Assembly (NCBI GenBank): GCA_020847045.1 | Contig: JADLCT010000006.1 | Coordinates: 44,661 to 108,660, forward strand | Reading direction: 5' to 3' | From: Bryobacterales bacterium | GTDB taxonomy: Bacteria > Acidobacteriota > Terriglobia > Bryobacterales > Bryobacteraceae | DNA length: 64,000 bases | Shown here: one piece after another, positions 26,191 to 38,510 of the stretch | How the letters are laid out: the number at the start of each line of letters is the position of its first letter | Position numbering within the stretch: the stretch's first letter is position 1 | The notes under the pieces: generated by a model | The model's input: only the letters and a program-made list of their open reading frames with translations | What the model was told of the DNA's origin: nothing | Databases searched by the model: none | Translations under genes and position numbers: made by a program

Positions 26191-26944
26191 TTTCGAGGAT
26201 TTCCTTTGCCAACTTGATGTACGATTCCGCCGCCTTTGATCTCACATCATATTGGAGGATTGGCTTGCCGTGGCTGGGCGCCTCAGCGAGGCGGATACTG
26301 CGGGCGATCACGGTCTGGAATACCTCTTTTTCGAAGAACTCCTTCAAGTCATCCGCAACCTGCCGCGCCAAGTTGGTCCTGTCATCGTACATCGTCAGGA
26401 GAATTCCTTCAATTCGGAGAGGGTGCCCGAATGAGTCGTTGACTCGGTCGATAGTGTCTATGAGCTGGGAAATTCCCTCGAGTGCGAAGAACTCGCACTG
26501 AATTGGGATTAGGACTGAATCGGATGCGAGGAGCGCGTTCAGAGTGAGGAGGTCGAGAGCCGGCGGGCAATCGATCAAGATGTACTGATAGGCGTCGCGA
26601 ACTTCAGCTAATCGATCTCGCAGTCTATATTCTCTGCGTGGCACCTCGATGAGTTCCAGGTTTGCGCCGACAAGGTTGCGGTCTGCCGGTGCGAGATCCA
26701 ATCCTTCCATTTGGGTCCTGGTTATGATGCTGGAGATTGCTGAGTTCCCAACGATTACGTCATACAAGTTGGTCTCCAAATCAGCCTTGGCGATGCCGAC
26801 TCCTGTCGTCGCATTGCCTTGAGGATCAATGTCGACCAACAGGACGTGCACATCGTTGGCGGCGAACGATGCGGCCAAATTGATCGCAGTTGTGGTTTTC
26901 CCCACCCCGCCTTTTTGGTTCGCAATTGCGATGATTTTGCCCAT
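26150..26944 (-). CDS. parA: Chromosome-partitioning ATPase ParA (Soj)
   Basis: A 264-residue deviant-Walker ATPase. The P-loop is [19 protein letters not shown], Walker A' is [14 protein letters not shown], and Walker B is [14 protein letters not shown]. It lacks the N-terminal HTH of plasmid ParA proteins, so it is the chromosomal Soj type. It forms an ATP-dependent gradient on DNA that moves ParB-parS complexes. A parS site lies 14 bases upstream of its start, so ParB may influence its transcription. Confidence 0.96.
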   Translation of the reverse strand: MGKIIAIANQKGGVGKTTTAINLAASFAANDVHVLLVDIDPQGNATTGVGIAKADLETNLYDVIVGNSAISSIITRTQMEGLDLAPADRNLVGANLELIEVPRREYRLRDRLAEVRDAYQYILIDCPPALDLLTLNALLASDSVLIPIQCEFFALEGISQLIDTIDRVNDSFGHPLRIEGILLTMYDDRTNLARQVADDLKEFFEKEVFQTVIARSIRLAEAPSHGKPILQYDVRSKAAESYIKLAKEILENDQAARPNSESIG

Positions 26945-26957
26945 TCAGTCTCTCCCG

Positions 26958-26973
26958 TGTTCCACGTGGAACG
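26958..26973. promoter_or_regulatory. parS site 1
   Basis: TGTTCCACGTGGAACG differs from the bacterial parS consensus TGTTTCACGTGAAACA mainly by symmetric C/G changes, with the CACGTG core intact. It sits in the 44-base gap between the rsmG stop and the parA start. Confidence 0.9.
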
Positions 26974-26988
26974 GCAAGTGTTGTCCAT

Positions 26989-27573
26989 TCAAGGTGTTTC
27001 ACGTGGAACCTTGAGGAACGCGGCGACATGGTTCTTATCCCACGGTAACCGCTTCTGGTTATCCCACTTAAACTTAGCAGCTATTTCCTCACTCGTCAGT
27101 ACCGCCACCCACTCAGCCTTCTCTTCCCCAAACGCCCGGACCTCTCCCACATCCACCCCCCGCGAAACCACCCCCTGCGGCCTGCACTTGGATTGAGTTA
27201 ACCGACAAATTTCGACATCGAGATTTCGGAATCCCAAAGTGGCCTCCTTCAAGAACACACCCTTCCTGTGATCGGCTTCGATGAGAACCACCCGGGAATC
27301 AGGTCTAATAGCGGCCAAAGGAACTCCGGGGAAACCGGCGCCTGAGCCACAATCGGCTATCAAATTGCCTTCAGGAAGTTGAGCAGCAAACCATGCACTC
27401 TCCACGTAGTGCCGAAGAACGATCTCACTAGGATCAGTTATACTCGTCAGATTCATCTTTGCCATCCAACTCAGCAACTTCAGGTAGTGCGCTTCCAGTA
27501 ACTGAATCGCCCCTTCGCCAACCTCAGGCAGCCACTCACCGTACCGCTTAAGTAGTTCCGGAAACTGATTCAC
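26989..27573 (-). CDS. rsmG: 16S rRNA (guanine-N7)-methyltransferase RsmG
   Basis: RsmG (GidB) methylates N7 of G527 in 16S rRNA. The protein is 194 residues, slightly short for the family (about 205-240). It carries NLTSITDPSEIVLRHYVES, the SAM motif LIADCGSGAGFPGVPLA, and VLIEADHRKGVFLKEA. The C-terminal tail VPRETP is encoded by a parS site. Gene order mnmG, rsmG, parA, parB is the classic origin-proximal order, though here about 400 bases separate mnmG from rsmG. Confidence 0.95.
   Translation of the reverse strand: MNQFPELLKRYGEWLPEVGEGAIQLLEAHYLKLLSWMAKMNLTSITDPSEIVLRHYVESAWFAAQLPEGNLIADCGSGAGFPGVPLAAIRPDSRVVLIEADHRKGVFLKEATLGFRNLDVEICRLTQSKCRPQGVVSRGVDVGEVRAFGEEKAEWVAVLTSEEIAAKFKWDNQKRLPWDKNHVAAFLKVPRETP
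26995..27010. promoter_or_regulatory. parS site 2, inside the rsmG coding end
   Basis: TGTTTCACGTGGAACC matches the parS consensus at the CACGTG core and the left arm. It overlaps the last five or six codons of rsmG (Val-Pro-Arg-Glu-Thr), 37 bases from site 1, so the site constrains the protein's C-terminus. Confidence 0.9.
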
Positions 27574-27884
27574 CCTGCTTCCTCCCGCTTACTACGCACA
27601 CCCATAGATAGGTGAAATACACAACTGGGAACTCGCCAAGTCTACGACATTCGATTCGCTGTTCATAGCCTAAGGTATGGCAGCCATGGCGGCTGTAACA
27701 GAATCATGATCATCGCACCGCATACGATTCACCCCTCAATCGCTGTTGGCATGGCAGCACTCTCAACGGCAGCACAATCGGGTGACACAGCCAATTCCAA
27801 CTCGACCTTCGTCCCCCGTGAAGCCTGGTGCCACGGCTGGGAGCACCTGCACCACGGTAAGAACACCCGATCCGGTACTCCTTA
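27574..27884. other. Region between rsmG and mnmG without a convincing gene
   Basis: Open frames exist on both strands here but have unnatural amino-acid composition. One minus-strand frame (27866-27729, GTG, 45 codons) does have a TAAGGAG 11 bases upstream, yet its Cys- and Trp-rich product looks unlike a real protein. I see no structured RNA or terminator. It may be the decayed remainder of a gene between mnmG and rsmG. Confidence 0.5.
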
Positions 27885-27989
27885 TCAACTAAGATATGTC
27901 TGTTTGACCTCCCATGCCCCGGGCCTCCCGACGGCCACAAAACTGCCTCGCACCTTCAAGCCCTCGCTCGCAAATACCCAGACTGTCAC
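27885..27989 (-). CDS. 34-codon ORF coupled to the mnmG stop (possible micropeptide or remnant)
   Basis: A GTG overlaps the mnmG stop as GTGA and opens a 34-codon frame whose product starts [16 protein letters not shown] and ends [15 protein letters not shown]-like purines in the last mnmG codons could serve as ribosome-binding site. The composition is protein-like (alternating hydrophobic and charged residues). It could be a coupled micropeptide or the N-terminal stump of a gene lost by decay in the following 300 bases. No homologue is known to me. Confidence 0.3.
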   Translation of the reverse strand: MTVWVFASEGLKVRGSFVAVGRPGAWEVKQTYLS

Positions 27990-29851
27990 CTTCGCTCCCT
28001 CAGGTTCAAATAGCAGTCCAGAATAGCCACGGCGGCGGGAGTAACACCCGGTATCCGACCCGCCTGCCCCAATGTCCTCGGACGCACACCTTTCAACTTG
28101 GCCACTATCTCGTTGGATAGCCCCGGAATCCCCTCAAACGCAAATGCGTTAGGAATTTCACGCCCCTCCAACCCCTTCAGCCTAGCGATCTGCCGCTCCT
28201 GTTGCTGAATGTATCCGGCATACTTCACCTCCGTCTCAACCGTCATCAGCGCAGACTTGGAGAGTGACGAGCCCCTAAGCCGCTCCAAAGCGGATTGCAC
28301 CATACCAATACTGGACCCACTCCTCCGCAGCCACACCTCAGCCGTAGGATGATCCTCCTCACTCAACCCAAGTTCACCATTCTCACTGCCATGCAGCCGT
28401 AGTCCCGCCAAGAGCCGCCTCGTCACCCGACGTTCCTCCTCCTGAGCTTGAAAGGCTACCCATCGACGCTCGTCAACCAACCCCACAGCTCTCCCCAGTG
28501 GCGTAAGCCGGCAATCCGCATTATCAATCCGCAGGTGCAATCGAAACTCAGCACGAGAAGTGAACATCCTGTACGGCTCATCCGCTCCTTTGGTCACCAG
28601 ATCATCAATCAGAATCCCCGCATACCCTTCTGTGCGGGCGATCGAGATAGGATCCTGCCCCTGAACTGCCCTGGCTGCATTTATCCCCGCTACCAGTCCT
28701 TGACAACCCGCCTCCTCATACCCTGATGTGCCATTGATCTGCCCGGCCAGGTACAACCCTTCAATGCCCCGTACACGCAGCGAGTGATTCAGCTCTCTTG
28801 GATCAATCGCATCGTACTCGATCGCGTACCCGGGCCGTATCATCTCAGCTTGATCCAACCCGGGGACCGACTCCAACATGGCTACCTGCACATCCAAGGG
28901 CATGCTCGTGGACATTCCGTTCACATACACCTCGTTCGTGTCGAGTCCCTCTGGCTCCAGAAACAACTGATGCCGTTCCTTATCAGGAAATTTCACCATC
29001 TTGTCTTCGATGGAAGGGCAATAGCGTGGCCCAATACCCTCAATCTGCCCGCTGTACAATGGAGAACGGCTAATCGCACCCTGCAAAACCTGCTTTGTCT
29101 TCTCATTGGTGAACGCAATGTGGCAGTCAACCTGCTCGCGCTCGATCCGGTTTGTCATAAAAGAAAAAGGTGTCGGCTCCTCGTCACCCCTTTGTGCCTC
29201 AAATCGCGGCCAGTCGATGGTCCGCCCATCGAGACGCGGCGGCGTGCCAGTCTTCAATCGCATCCACCGGAGACCGAGAGAACGCAACTGGTCCCCCAAA
29301 GCCCGCGCTGGCGGCTCCCCATTTCGGCCACAACTGTAAACATTTTCACCTACATGAGCTAAACCGTTCAAAAATGTACCCGTCGTTACCACAACGGTAC
29401 TACCACAAACTTCACGCCCATCGCTGAGTACAACACCCGTTACCCGCCTATTCGCCCCCTCCGACCGCAACATGAGCGACCCCACTTCGGCCTGCAAAAT
29501 ACGGAGGTTTGGCTCTTTTTCTAATACTTCCTTCATTTTTATGCGGTATTGCTTCTTGTCACACTGCGCTCTGGGCGACCAAACCGCAGGCCCGCGACTC
29601 GTATTCAGCAGCCGGAACTGAATTCCAACTGCATCCGCAACCTCCCCCATCACCCCGCCCAGGGCATCGATCTCCCTTACCAAATGGCCCTTTGCAATCC
29701 CCCCAATCGCCGGATTGCATGACATCTGTGCGATCAGATCGGCGTTCATCGTGATCATCGCCGTCCGCATACCCATCCGCGCCGCCGCTCGCGCAGCTTC
29801 ACAGCCCGCATGTCCGGCTCCAATCACAATGACGTCGTAGCTGCCCCGCAT
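27986..29851 (-). CDS. mnmG: tRNA uridine-5-carboxymethylaminomethyl modification enzyme MnmG (GidA)
   Basis: MnmG, with MnmE, modifies the wobble uridine of tRNAs using FAD and NADH. The 621-residue protein starts [20 protein letters not shown] with the FAD-binding GAGHAG. It continues with the family hallmarks [23 protein letters not shown] (in pieces), [20 protein letters not shown] and the C-terminal [22 protein letters not shown] 29851 is chosen over an upstream in-frame start because the Rossmann strand begins four residues in. It diverges from purD, with 33 bases between starts. The partner mnmE is not in the window. Confidence 0.97.
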   Translation of the reverse strand: MRGSYDVIVIGAGHAGCEAARAAARMGMRTAMITMNADLIAQMSCNPAIGGIAKGHLVREIDALGGVMGEVADAVGIQFRLLNTSRGPAVWSPRAQCDKKQYRIKMKEVLEKEPNLRILQAEVGSLMLRSEGANRRVTGVVLSDGREVCGSTVVVTTGTFLNGLAHVGENVYSCGRNGEPPARALGDQLRSLGLRWMRLKTGTPPRLDGRTIDWPRFEAQRGDEEPTPFSFMTNRIEREQVDCHIAFTNEKTKQVLQGAISRSPLYSGQIEGIGPRYCPSIEDKMVKFPDKERHQLFLEPEGLDTNEVYVNGMSTSMPLDVQVAMLESVPGLDQAEMIRPGYAIEYDAIDPRELNHSLRVRGIEGLYLAGQINGTSGYEEAGCQGLVAGINAARAVQGQDPISIARTEGYAGILIDDLVTKGADEPYRMFTSRAEFRLHLRIDNADCRLTPLGRAVGLVDERRWVAFQAQEEERRVTRRLLAGLRLHGSENGELGLSEEDHPTAEVWLRRSGSSIGMVQSALERLRGSSLSKSALMTVETEVKYAGYIQQQERQIARLKGLEGREIPNAFAFEGIPGLSNEIVAKLKGVRPRTLGQAGRIPGVTPAAVAILDCYLNLRERR

Positions 29852-29884
29852 TGCTATTATTGTATTCTGCCCCTCTACCCACCC

Positions 29885-31102
29885 ATGAAGGTTCTCATTC
29901 TTGGCTCTGGCGGCCGCGAACACGCAATTGCCTGGAAACTCTCTCAAAGTTCAGCCCGGCCGGAAATTCACACCGCCCCGGGTAATCCCGGTACCCTCAC
30001 CCACGGCCGCAACCTCCCTCTTCCCGATCTCACACCGTCTTCCTTCCTTGCCGCAGCCGAATCCGTGCAAGCCGACCTGACCGTGGTGGGTCCCGAAGCT
30101 CCCCTGGTGGCGGGGGTCGTCGACATCTTTCAGTCTCATGGCCGCGCTATCATCGGCCCTTCCGCGGCGGCGGCGCGCCTCGAAGGCAGCAAAGTCTTCT
30201 GCAAGTCATTTCTCGACCGGCATCACATCCCAACCGCTCGATCGCACAAGTACTCTTCCCGGCAGGAAGCGGCGCCACACCTCTCCTCCCTGGGGTTCCC
30301 CGTCGTGCTTAAAACGGATGGCCTAGCGGCAGGGAAGGGTGTGATCATCGCCGCCAGTCTCACCGAAGCCACCGCCGCACTCGACTCGCTACCCGACGCA
30401 CCCCTCCTGATCGAAGAATTCCTTACGGGTGAAGAGGTCAGCTTTATTGTCTATGTCCGAAACGGTCAGGCCATCCCGCTCGAAGCCACACAAGACCACA
30501 AGACCATCTTCGACGGCGACACCGGTCCCAACACCGGCGGCATGGGCGCATACTGCGACGGACGCATCCTCACGGCCCGGCAAACCTCCGAGATCATGGA
30601 CACCATCATCGAGCCCACCGTCTCCGGCATGAACGCCGGCGGCGCTCCCTACTCCGGGTTTCTCTATGCCGGTCTGATGATGACCGCCGCGGGTCCCAAA
30701 GTCCTCGAGTACAACGCTCGCCTCGGAGACCCCGAAACCCAGGCCCTGCTCCACCGCATGGACTCCGATCTGCTTGCCACTCTGCTCGATGGCTCCACGC
30801 CCACCTGGAAGTCTGCCCCCTCCGTATGCGTCGTCCTTGCCTCCCACGGTTATCCAGGACCTATCCGCACCGGCGATGCCATCACCGGATTGGATCGCGC
30901 CCAATGCCAGGTGTTCCACGCCGGCACCGCCCTTCGTAACGGCGCCCTGGTCACCTCCGGCGGACGCGTCCTGGGCGTCACGCACAGTGGCCCCAGCCTT
31001 CACCAAGCCATTCACAACGCCTACCACGAAGTTGCCCACATCACCTTCGACGGCTTGCAAAAACGAACGGACATCGGCGCCAAAGGCCTGAAGCGCTGGT
31101 AA
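29885..31102 (+). CDS. purD: Phosphoribosylamine-glycine ligase PurD
   Basis: PurD joins glycine to phosphoribosylamine with ATP in purine synthesis, giving GAR. The 405-residue protein starts [19 protein letters not shown]. It has [14 protein letters not shown], the ATP-grasp lysine segment [36 protein letters not shown] and [15 protein letters not shown] [12 protein letters not shown]. The start ATG 29885 fits the conserved N-terminus exactly. The promoter must lie within or near the 33-base space shared with mnmG or overlap the mnmG start region. Confidence 0.97.
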   Translation: MKVLILGSGGREHAIAWKLSQSSARPEIHTAPGNPGTLTHGRNLPLPDLTPSSFLAAAESVQADLTVVGPEAPLVAGVVDIFQSHGRAIIGPSAAAARLEGSKVFCKSFLDRHHIPTARSHKYSSRQEAAPHLSSLGFPVVLKTDGLAAGKGVIIAASLTEATAALDSLPDAPLLIEEFLTGEEVSFIVYVRNGQAIPLEATQDHKTIFDGDTGPNTGGMGAYCDGRILTARQTSEIMDTIIEPTVSGMNAGGAPYSGFLYAGLMMTAAGPKVLEYNARLGDPETQALLHRMDSDLLATLLDGSTPTWKSAPSVCVVLASHGYPGPIRTGDAITGLDRAQCQVFHAGTALRNGALVTSGGRVLGVTHSGPSLHQAIHNAYHEVAHITFDGLQKRTDIGAKGLKRW

Positions 31103-31193
31103 ACACCTTCGCATGCGCGCACTGCGCCCCCTTCCGCTTGCACGCACCCATTGCTACAGTGTGGTTGCAGAACCTCTGCGCAGGAGTATCTTC

Positions 31194-31391
31194 ATGGCAG
31201 CATCCAGCGCATTTGAACCCGTTCTCACCTCGGAAGAATGGGACATCGTTCACGAACTACTCGCCCGTGAGTGGTCCGAACTCGCCGTTGAAATCCGTCA
31301 CACGGACAGCGCCGAACTCAAGGCGCGGCTGCATCGGCGGCGCACCTGCATTCACGACCTGTTGCTCCGGCTATGGCCCGACGCGGCGTAA
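31194..31391 (+). CDS. Small acidic helical protein of unknown function
   Basis: A 65-residue protein preceded by CAGGAG at 31181-31186, seven bases from the ATG. The sequence is amphipathic helix throughout (SEEWDIVHELLAREWSELA, AELKARLHRRRTCIHDLLL), which suggests a two-helix hairpin. I know of similar short orphan proteins in Acidobacteria but no named function. It lies between purD and tRNA-Arg on the same strand. Confidence 0.65.
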   Translation: MAASSAFEPVLTSEEWDIVHELLAREWSELAVEIRHTDSAELKARLHRRRTCIHDLLLRLWPDAA

Positions 31392-31421
31392 CCGTTCCGG
31401 CGCACCGTTCGCCAACACGTC

Positions 31422-31427
31422 TACAAT
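31422..31427 (+). promoter_or_regulatory. Candidate -10 element for tRNA-Arg
   Basis: TACAAT ends 13 bases before the mature 5' end of tRNA-Arg, giving a predicted start about 6 bases ahead of the tRNA. No convincing -35 hexamer is seen, so this is a weak call. Confidence 0.4.
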
Positions 31428-31440
31428 TGAGCTATGGTAT

Positions 31441-31517
31441 GGGGACGTAGCTCAGCTGGATAGAGCGTCCGCCTCCTAAGCGGAAGGCCGGCAGTTCGAA
31501 TCTGCCCGTCCCTACCA
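31441..31517 (+). tRNA. tRNA-Arg (CCT)
   Basis: Acceptor GGGGACG pairs with CGTCCCT (first pair G-T), the D stem is GCTC/GAGC, and the anticodon stem TCCGC/GCGGA encloses CTCCTAA with anticodon CCT. The T arm is GGCAG-TTCGAAT-CTGCC, and CCA is encoded at 31515-31517. The last A of CCA is also the first base of the ATG of the following gene. Confidence 0.95.
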
Positions 31518-32410
31518 TGACACTCCTCTCCCGAACCGAAACCCTCGCCCGCATGCAGCAGGTTATGGGACCGCTCCCCGCGGCCGCCTCCACCCGCCCC
31601 CCCAGCGTGCGCACGCTCCTCAGCGAACAGTTCCCTTCCTACACCCGGCATAAGATCACCTACGAAGCCGAGCCAGGCGACCATGTGCCGGCCTGGCTCC
31701 TCGAGCCCCACGCTCCCGCCACCCGCGCGGCCATCTGCCTGCACTCAACTCAACGCTCCGGCAAGGACGAAACCGCCGGCATCGGCCAGCGCTTTTCGCG
31801 CCACACCGCCAAAGAGCTCGCCGAACGCGGCTATCTGGTCATCTCCCCGGACTATCCGAACTTTGGCGAATACTACCTCGACGTCTACGCGCTGGGCTAT
31901 CAGAGCGCTTCCATGAAAGGCATCGTCAACCACCGCCGCGCCGTCGATCTCCTCCTCTCCCACCGCGGCATTCGCAGCGTTGCCGCCATCGGCCATTCCT
32001 TGGGCGGTCATAACGCCCTGTTCCTCGCCGCCTTCGATGAGCGCATTTCCGCCACCGTCACGAGTTGTGGCTTCACCTCGTTTGCCAAATACTATGGCGG
32101 CGATCTCACCGGCTGGTCCCACCGCGGCTACATGCCGCGCATCGCATCCATCTACAACCGCGATCCACGGAAGATGCCCTTCGACTTTCCCGATGTCCTC
32201 GCCGCCATCGCACCCCGCTCGCTCTTCGTGAATGCTCCCCTTCACGACGCCAACTTCGACGTCTCTGGCGTTCGAGACTGCCTGCAACTCGCGGGGCCCC
32301 TCTTTCCCAAGCAGAATCTGGAAGCCGTATACCCCGACTCCGAGCACGACTTTCCCACCGAAGCCCGCCTGGCCGCCTGGCGATTCCTCGACGCCCGCCT
32401 CGCCCAGTGA
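31517..32410 (+). CDS. Alpha/beta hydrolase (dienelactone-hydrolase-like)
   Basis: A 297-residue cytoplasmic alpha/beta hydrolase; no signal peptide. The nucleophile elbow is AIGHSLGGHNALFLAAFD (Ser in G-H-S-L-G), the acid is probably in NAPLHDANFDV, and the His is in YPDSEHDFPTEA. The family includes acetyl-xylan esterases and peptidase-like hydrolases, so the substrate is open. The first ATG uses the final A of the tRNA-Arg CCA end. ATG 31553, twelve codons later, is an alternative. If the first start is used, tRNA 3' processing would remove its first base. Confidence 0.85.
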   Translation: MTLLSRTETLARMQQVMGPLPAAASTRPPSVRTLLSEQFPSYTRHKITYEAEPGDHVPAWLLEPHAPATRAAICLHSTQRSGKDETAGIGQRFSRHTAKELAERGYLVISPDYPNFGEYYLDVYALGYQSASMKGIVNHRRAVDLLLSHRGIRSVAAIGHSLGGHNALFLAAFDERISATVTSCGFTSFAKYYGGDLTGWSHRGYMPRIASIYNRDPRKMPFDFPDVLAAIAPRSLFVNAPLHDANFDVSGVRDCLQLAGPLFPKQNLEAVYPDSEHDFPTEARLAAWRFLDARLAQ

Positions 32411-32608
32411 TTCCCTCGCTCTCACAACCTTCCTCACAAAATCACTAATCCTCTCCCCTCAAATCCGATAAGCACCTTGTGCGCCCGAGCCAACTCCGCC
32501 GGTGGACAGCCTCCCGCGGTTCATCCCTGTTCCCGCCGGTTCCCTGGCGGCGCGGAGATTGGCCGCGGGTGTTATGCAAAGGCAAGAACAGGATCGAGGA
32601 GAAAGTTC

Positions 32609-32980
32609 ATGAATTCTAGTTGGAAGCTGCTGCGGAACGTTTCCGCCGCTGTCCTGGTTACCTTCAGCTTTGCGGCAGTGAGTATCGCCGCCGAGGAACC
32701 CGTTCGCATCCCCCAACCCACGGCGATGAGCAACGCCACGAACAAGGTTGCTCCCTCCTATCCCGCCGTTGCCCGCCAACTGCGCCTGACCGGCGATGTC
32801 GAGGTGGATGTCGTCATCGGCGAAGACGGCAGGGTGCAGGACGCCAAGGTCATCAAAGGCAATGCCGTATTCAGCGCCGCCACGGTTGACGCCGTGAAGA
32901 AATGGTCCTTCAAGCCCATTCAGGTACAAGGAAAGACACAGACGGTGCTCACCACCCTGACGTTTAGCTTCAGGCCCTAA
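32609..32980 (+). CDS. Small secreted TonB-C-terminal-domain protein
   Basis: A 123-residue protein. After the signal peptide (LLRNVSAAVLVTFSFAAVSIAA) it holds little besides a TonB C-terminal domain (VAPSYPAVARQLRLTGDVEV, VIGEDGRVQDAKVIKGN, AAVDAVKKW-like ATVDAVKKWSFKP). The long Pro-rich spacer and anchored membrane helix of true TonB are missing, so it probably does not span the periplasm for energy transfer. ATG 32609 follows GAGGAGAAAG. It may bind envelope proteins. It lies just upstream of the chemotaxis-receptor gene. Confidence 0.8.
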   Translation: MNSSWKLLRNVSAAVLVTFSFAAVSIAAEEPVRIPQPTAMSNATNKVAPSYPAVARQLRLTGDVEVDVVIGEDGRVQDAKVIKGNAVFSAATVDAVKKWSFKPIQVQGKTQTVLTTLTFSFRP

Positions 32981-33061
32981 CCGTTCCTCCTGCGGGAACC
33001 ATCCCCCGGCGCCGGTGGGCAGAGCCTTCCGGCGCCGCCAGATCTTCGAGAAAGGTGTCTC

Positions 33062-34558
33062 ATGTCCGACCTCGCCAAATCGAATGCTTCGACATTAACT
33101 GTGACCGCCAAGATCGGCTTCTTGGTTGGCTCCCTTGTGCTAGCTATAGCCCTGTTGAGTCTTGTTTCATTCCGCGCCATTCACAGCCTGTCCGGAGACC
33201 TGAACGAGATGGCTCAGGTCACCTCCCGCAAGGCCCAACTGGCCGGCAGCCTGGCCGAGGAGTTGTCCACTTTAAGCGCGGCGCGCCGCGCCGCCATGCT
33301 CCAGGCCATGCTGAGCGACGCCGCCCGAGTGGCCCAGTTCAAGGCCCAGTGGGCCGAGGCTGAACGCAAGGTGCTCTCCCTCATGGATGATCTCCACAAA
33401 ATGGAGACCACGGAATCCGAGCGGCAGCAGCTCCGCCAGGCGAACGATTCGCTCGACAAGATGATCCAGCTCTCCCGGTCCATGGCGGAAAAGCTGGACA
33501 GCCAGCAGATCGACGCCGCCGTGAAACTTCAAACCGAGCAACTGAACCCGGCTCAGCAAGTGATTCGTGCCGATATGGTGAAGTTCGCCACATCCCAGCG
33601 CCAGACGATGGAACGCTCCGTCGAACAGACGCAATCCAGCGCCACGTGGAATCAGTGGATTGTCGCCTTCTTTGTCGCCATGTCCGTCATTGGAGGCATC
33701 GTCTCCTTGTTTCTCCTGAAACGCGTGAGGGATGAGTTCCGTACGGTGGCGACACGTTTGGCCCGCGACGCCATGCAGGTGGCCACCGCCGCCGGACGTG
33801 TGCGTTCGGCCAGCAAGCTGCTTGCGCAGGGTGCCAGCGAACAGGCCGCCTCGCTTGAAGAAACCTCGGCCTCAGTGGAGGAGATCAACTCCATGACCAA
33901 GCAGAACGCCCACAGTTCGCAATCCGCCGCTCAGCTCTCTCAAAGCGCCACCAGCCTTCTAGCCGCCGCCAACCAAAAGTTCGAGCAGATGAAGTCCTCC
34001 ATGAACGACATCAACCAGTCCTCGGAAAAGATCTCCCGCATCATTCATGTGATCGACGAGATCGCCTTCCAGACGAACATCCTTGCCCTGAATGCCGCCG
34101 TGGAGGCCGCCCGCGCCGGTGAAGCCGGCATGGGCTTCGCCGTCGTCGCCGATGAGGTTCGCAACCTGGCCCAGCGTTCGGCTCAGGCCGCCAAGGACAC
34201 CTCGGCTCTCATCGAGGATTCGATCCGCAGCTCACGCGATGGCCGCGACCGGGTCAACGAACTGGTGGACTCCATGCGCGTTGTAACCGAGAACACAACC
34301 CAATCCAACGAGCTGAACGCCCAGGTGAACGCCAGCTCCGAACAGCAGGCGCACGGGATCTCCCAGATCAGCCAAACCATTCTGCAAATGCAGAATGTAA
34401 CCTCGCAAACCGCCGCCAACGCGGAAGAAACCGCCGCCGCCGGTGAGGAGATGGCTGAGCTGAGCAACGGCCTGCAGGTGTCCATCGACCATTTCCACGA
34501 AATGGTCGGCCACGAATCCGGCCTCGACAACGAACTCCAAACAGCCCGCTCACACTGA
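33062..34558 (+). CDS. Methyl-accepting chemotaxis protein, apparently without a HAMP domain
   Basis: A 498-residue receptor. TM1 is near residues 18-38 ([18 protein letters not shown]), a four-helix-type periplasmic part of about 150 residues follows, and TM2 is near 197-217 ([21 protein letters not shown]). The signalling domain has the hairpin tip [20 protein letters not shown] and [19 protein letters not shown]. Between TM2 and the signalling coil I cannot find a normal HAMP sequence. No C-terminal CheR-binding pentapeptide is seen. It signals to CheA/CheW, which are not in the window. AAAGG at 33051-33055 is a ribosome-binding site. Confidence 0.92.
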   Translation: MSDLAKSNASTLTVTAKIGFLVGSLVLAIALLSLVSFRAIHSLSGDLNEMAQVTSRKAQLAGSLAEELSTLSAARRAAMLQAMLSDAARVAQFKAQWAEAERKVLSLMDDLHKMETTESERQQLRQANDSLDKMIQLSRSMAEKLDSQQIDAAVKLQTEQLNPAQQVIRADMVKFATSQRQTMERSVEQTQSSATWNQWIVAFFVAMSVIGGIVSLFLLKRVRDEFRTVATRLARDAMQVATAAGRVRSASKLLAQGASEQAASLEETSASVEEINSMTKQNAHSSQSAAQLSQSATSLLAAANQKFEQMKSSMNDINQSSEKISRIIHVIDEIAFQTNILALNAAVEAARAGEAGMGFAVVADEVRNLAQRSAQAAKDTSALIEDSIRSSRDGRDRVNELVDSMRVVTENTTQSNELNAQVNASSEQQAHGISQISQTILQMQNVTSQTAANAEETAAAGEEMAELSNGLQVSIDHFHEMVGHESGLDNELQTARSH

Positions 34559-34580
34559 TGCGGTTCAGCAGAGACACAAA

Positions 34581-34604
34581 CGGGGATGGCACTCGCCATC
34601 CCCG
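34581..34604. terminator. Bidirectional hairpin between mcp and gyrB
   Basis: A perfect 10-bp stem CGGGGATGGC/GCCATCCCCG with an ACTC loop lies in the 85-base gap between convergent genes. T-rich tails are modest on both sides, so it may serve both transcripts weakly. Confidence 0.65.
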
Positions 34605-34643
34605 TCCTTGCATTCAGGCCACCCTTTGCGGGGCCGGAACCCT

Positions 34644-38232
<3,589 letters not shown>

Positions 38233-38340
38233 ATTCCTCTCTCCGGGCGATGCCGCCCTGTCCCTGTGACTCTCTTCACAGGCACTCTCCTGTCTGTTGT
38301 CTTACAGGATTGAACCTCTATGTATCTATCGTAGGAATCG

Positions 38341-38500
38341 GTGCTGTGGAAATGTGAATATCTCTCTAAATTATACAAAAGCAAAAGCGTTCTTGTCCTG
38401 ATCCGGTGTTGAAAACATCCGTACGTCAATGCGGATACCAAGACCCGGCCAGCCATCCACAACCTTTCCCCTACCCTTCCGAACACTCATCTGTGGAAAT
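38341..38500. other. Possible oriC part 1: DnaA-box-like sites between dnaN and dnaA
   Basis: This 278-base gap has two identical TGTGGAAAT sites (38345-38353 and 38492-38500; complement ATTTCCACA) and CCATCCACA at 38453-38461, each 7 of 9 to TTATCCACA. Next to the first is an AT-rich stretch at 38351-38390 that could unwind. The layout resembles the bipartite origins that flank dnaA in Bacillus and others. It could also be dnaN/dnaA autoregulation only. Confidence 0.5.
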
Positions 38501-38510
38501 CCAAATAAAC

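Noticed and set aside
27706..28026. Plus-strand 106-codon frame between rsmG and mnmG
   Set aside because: The composition is Ser/Thr/Pro/His-rich without domains, and it runs antisense into the mnmG end.
33007..33037. GC-rich hairpin (CGGCGCCGG/CCGGCGCCG) between the TonB-domain gene and the chemotaxis-receptor gene
   Set aside because: There is no T tract after it, so it does not meet the form of an intrinsic terminator.
33641..33650. CCACGTGGAA core inside the chemotaxis-receptor gene, resembling parS
   Set aside because: The flanking bases do not match the outer parS arms, so only a central 10-mer is shared.
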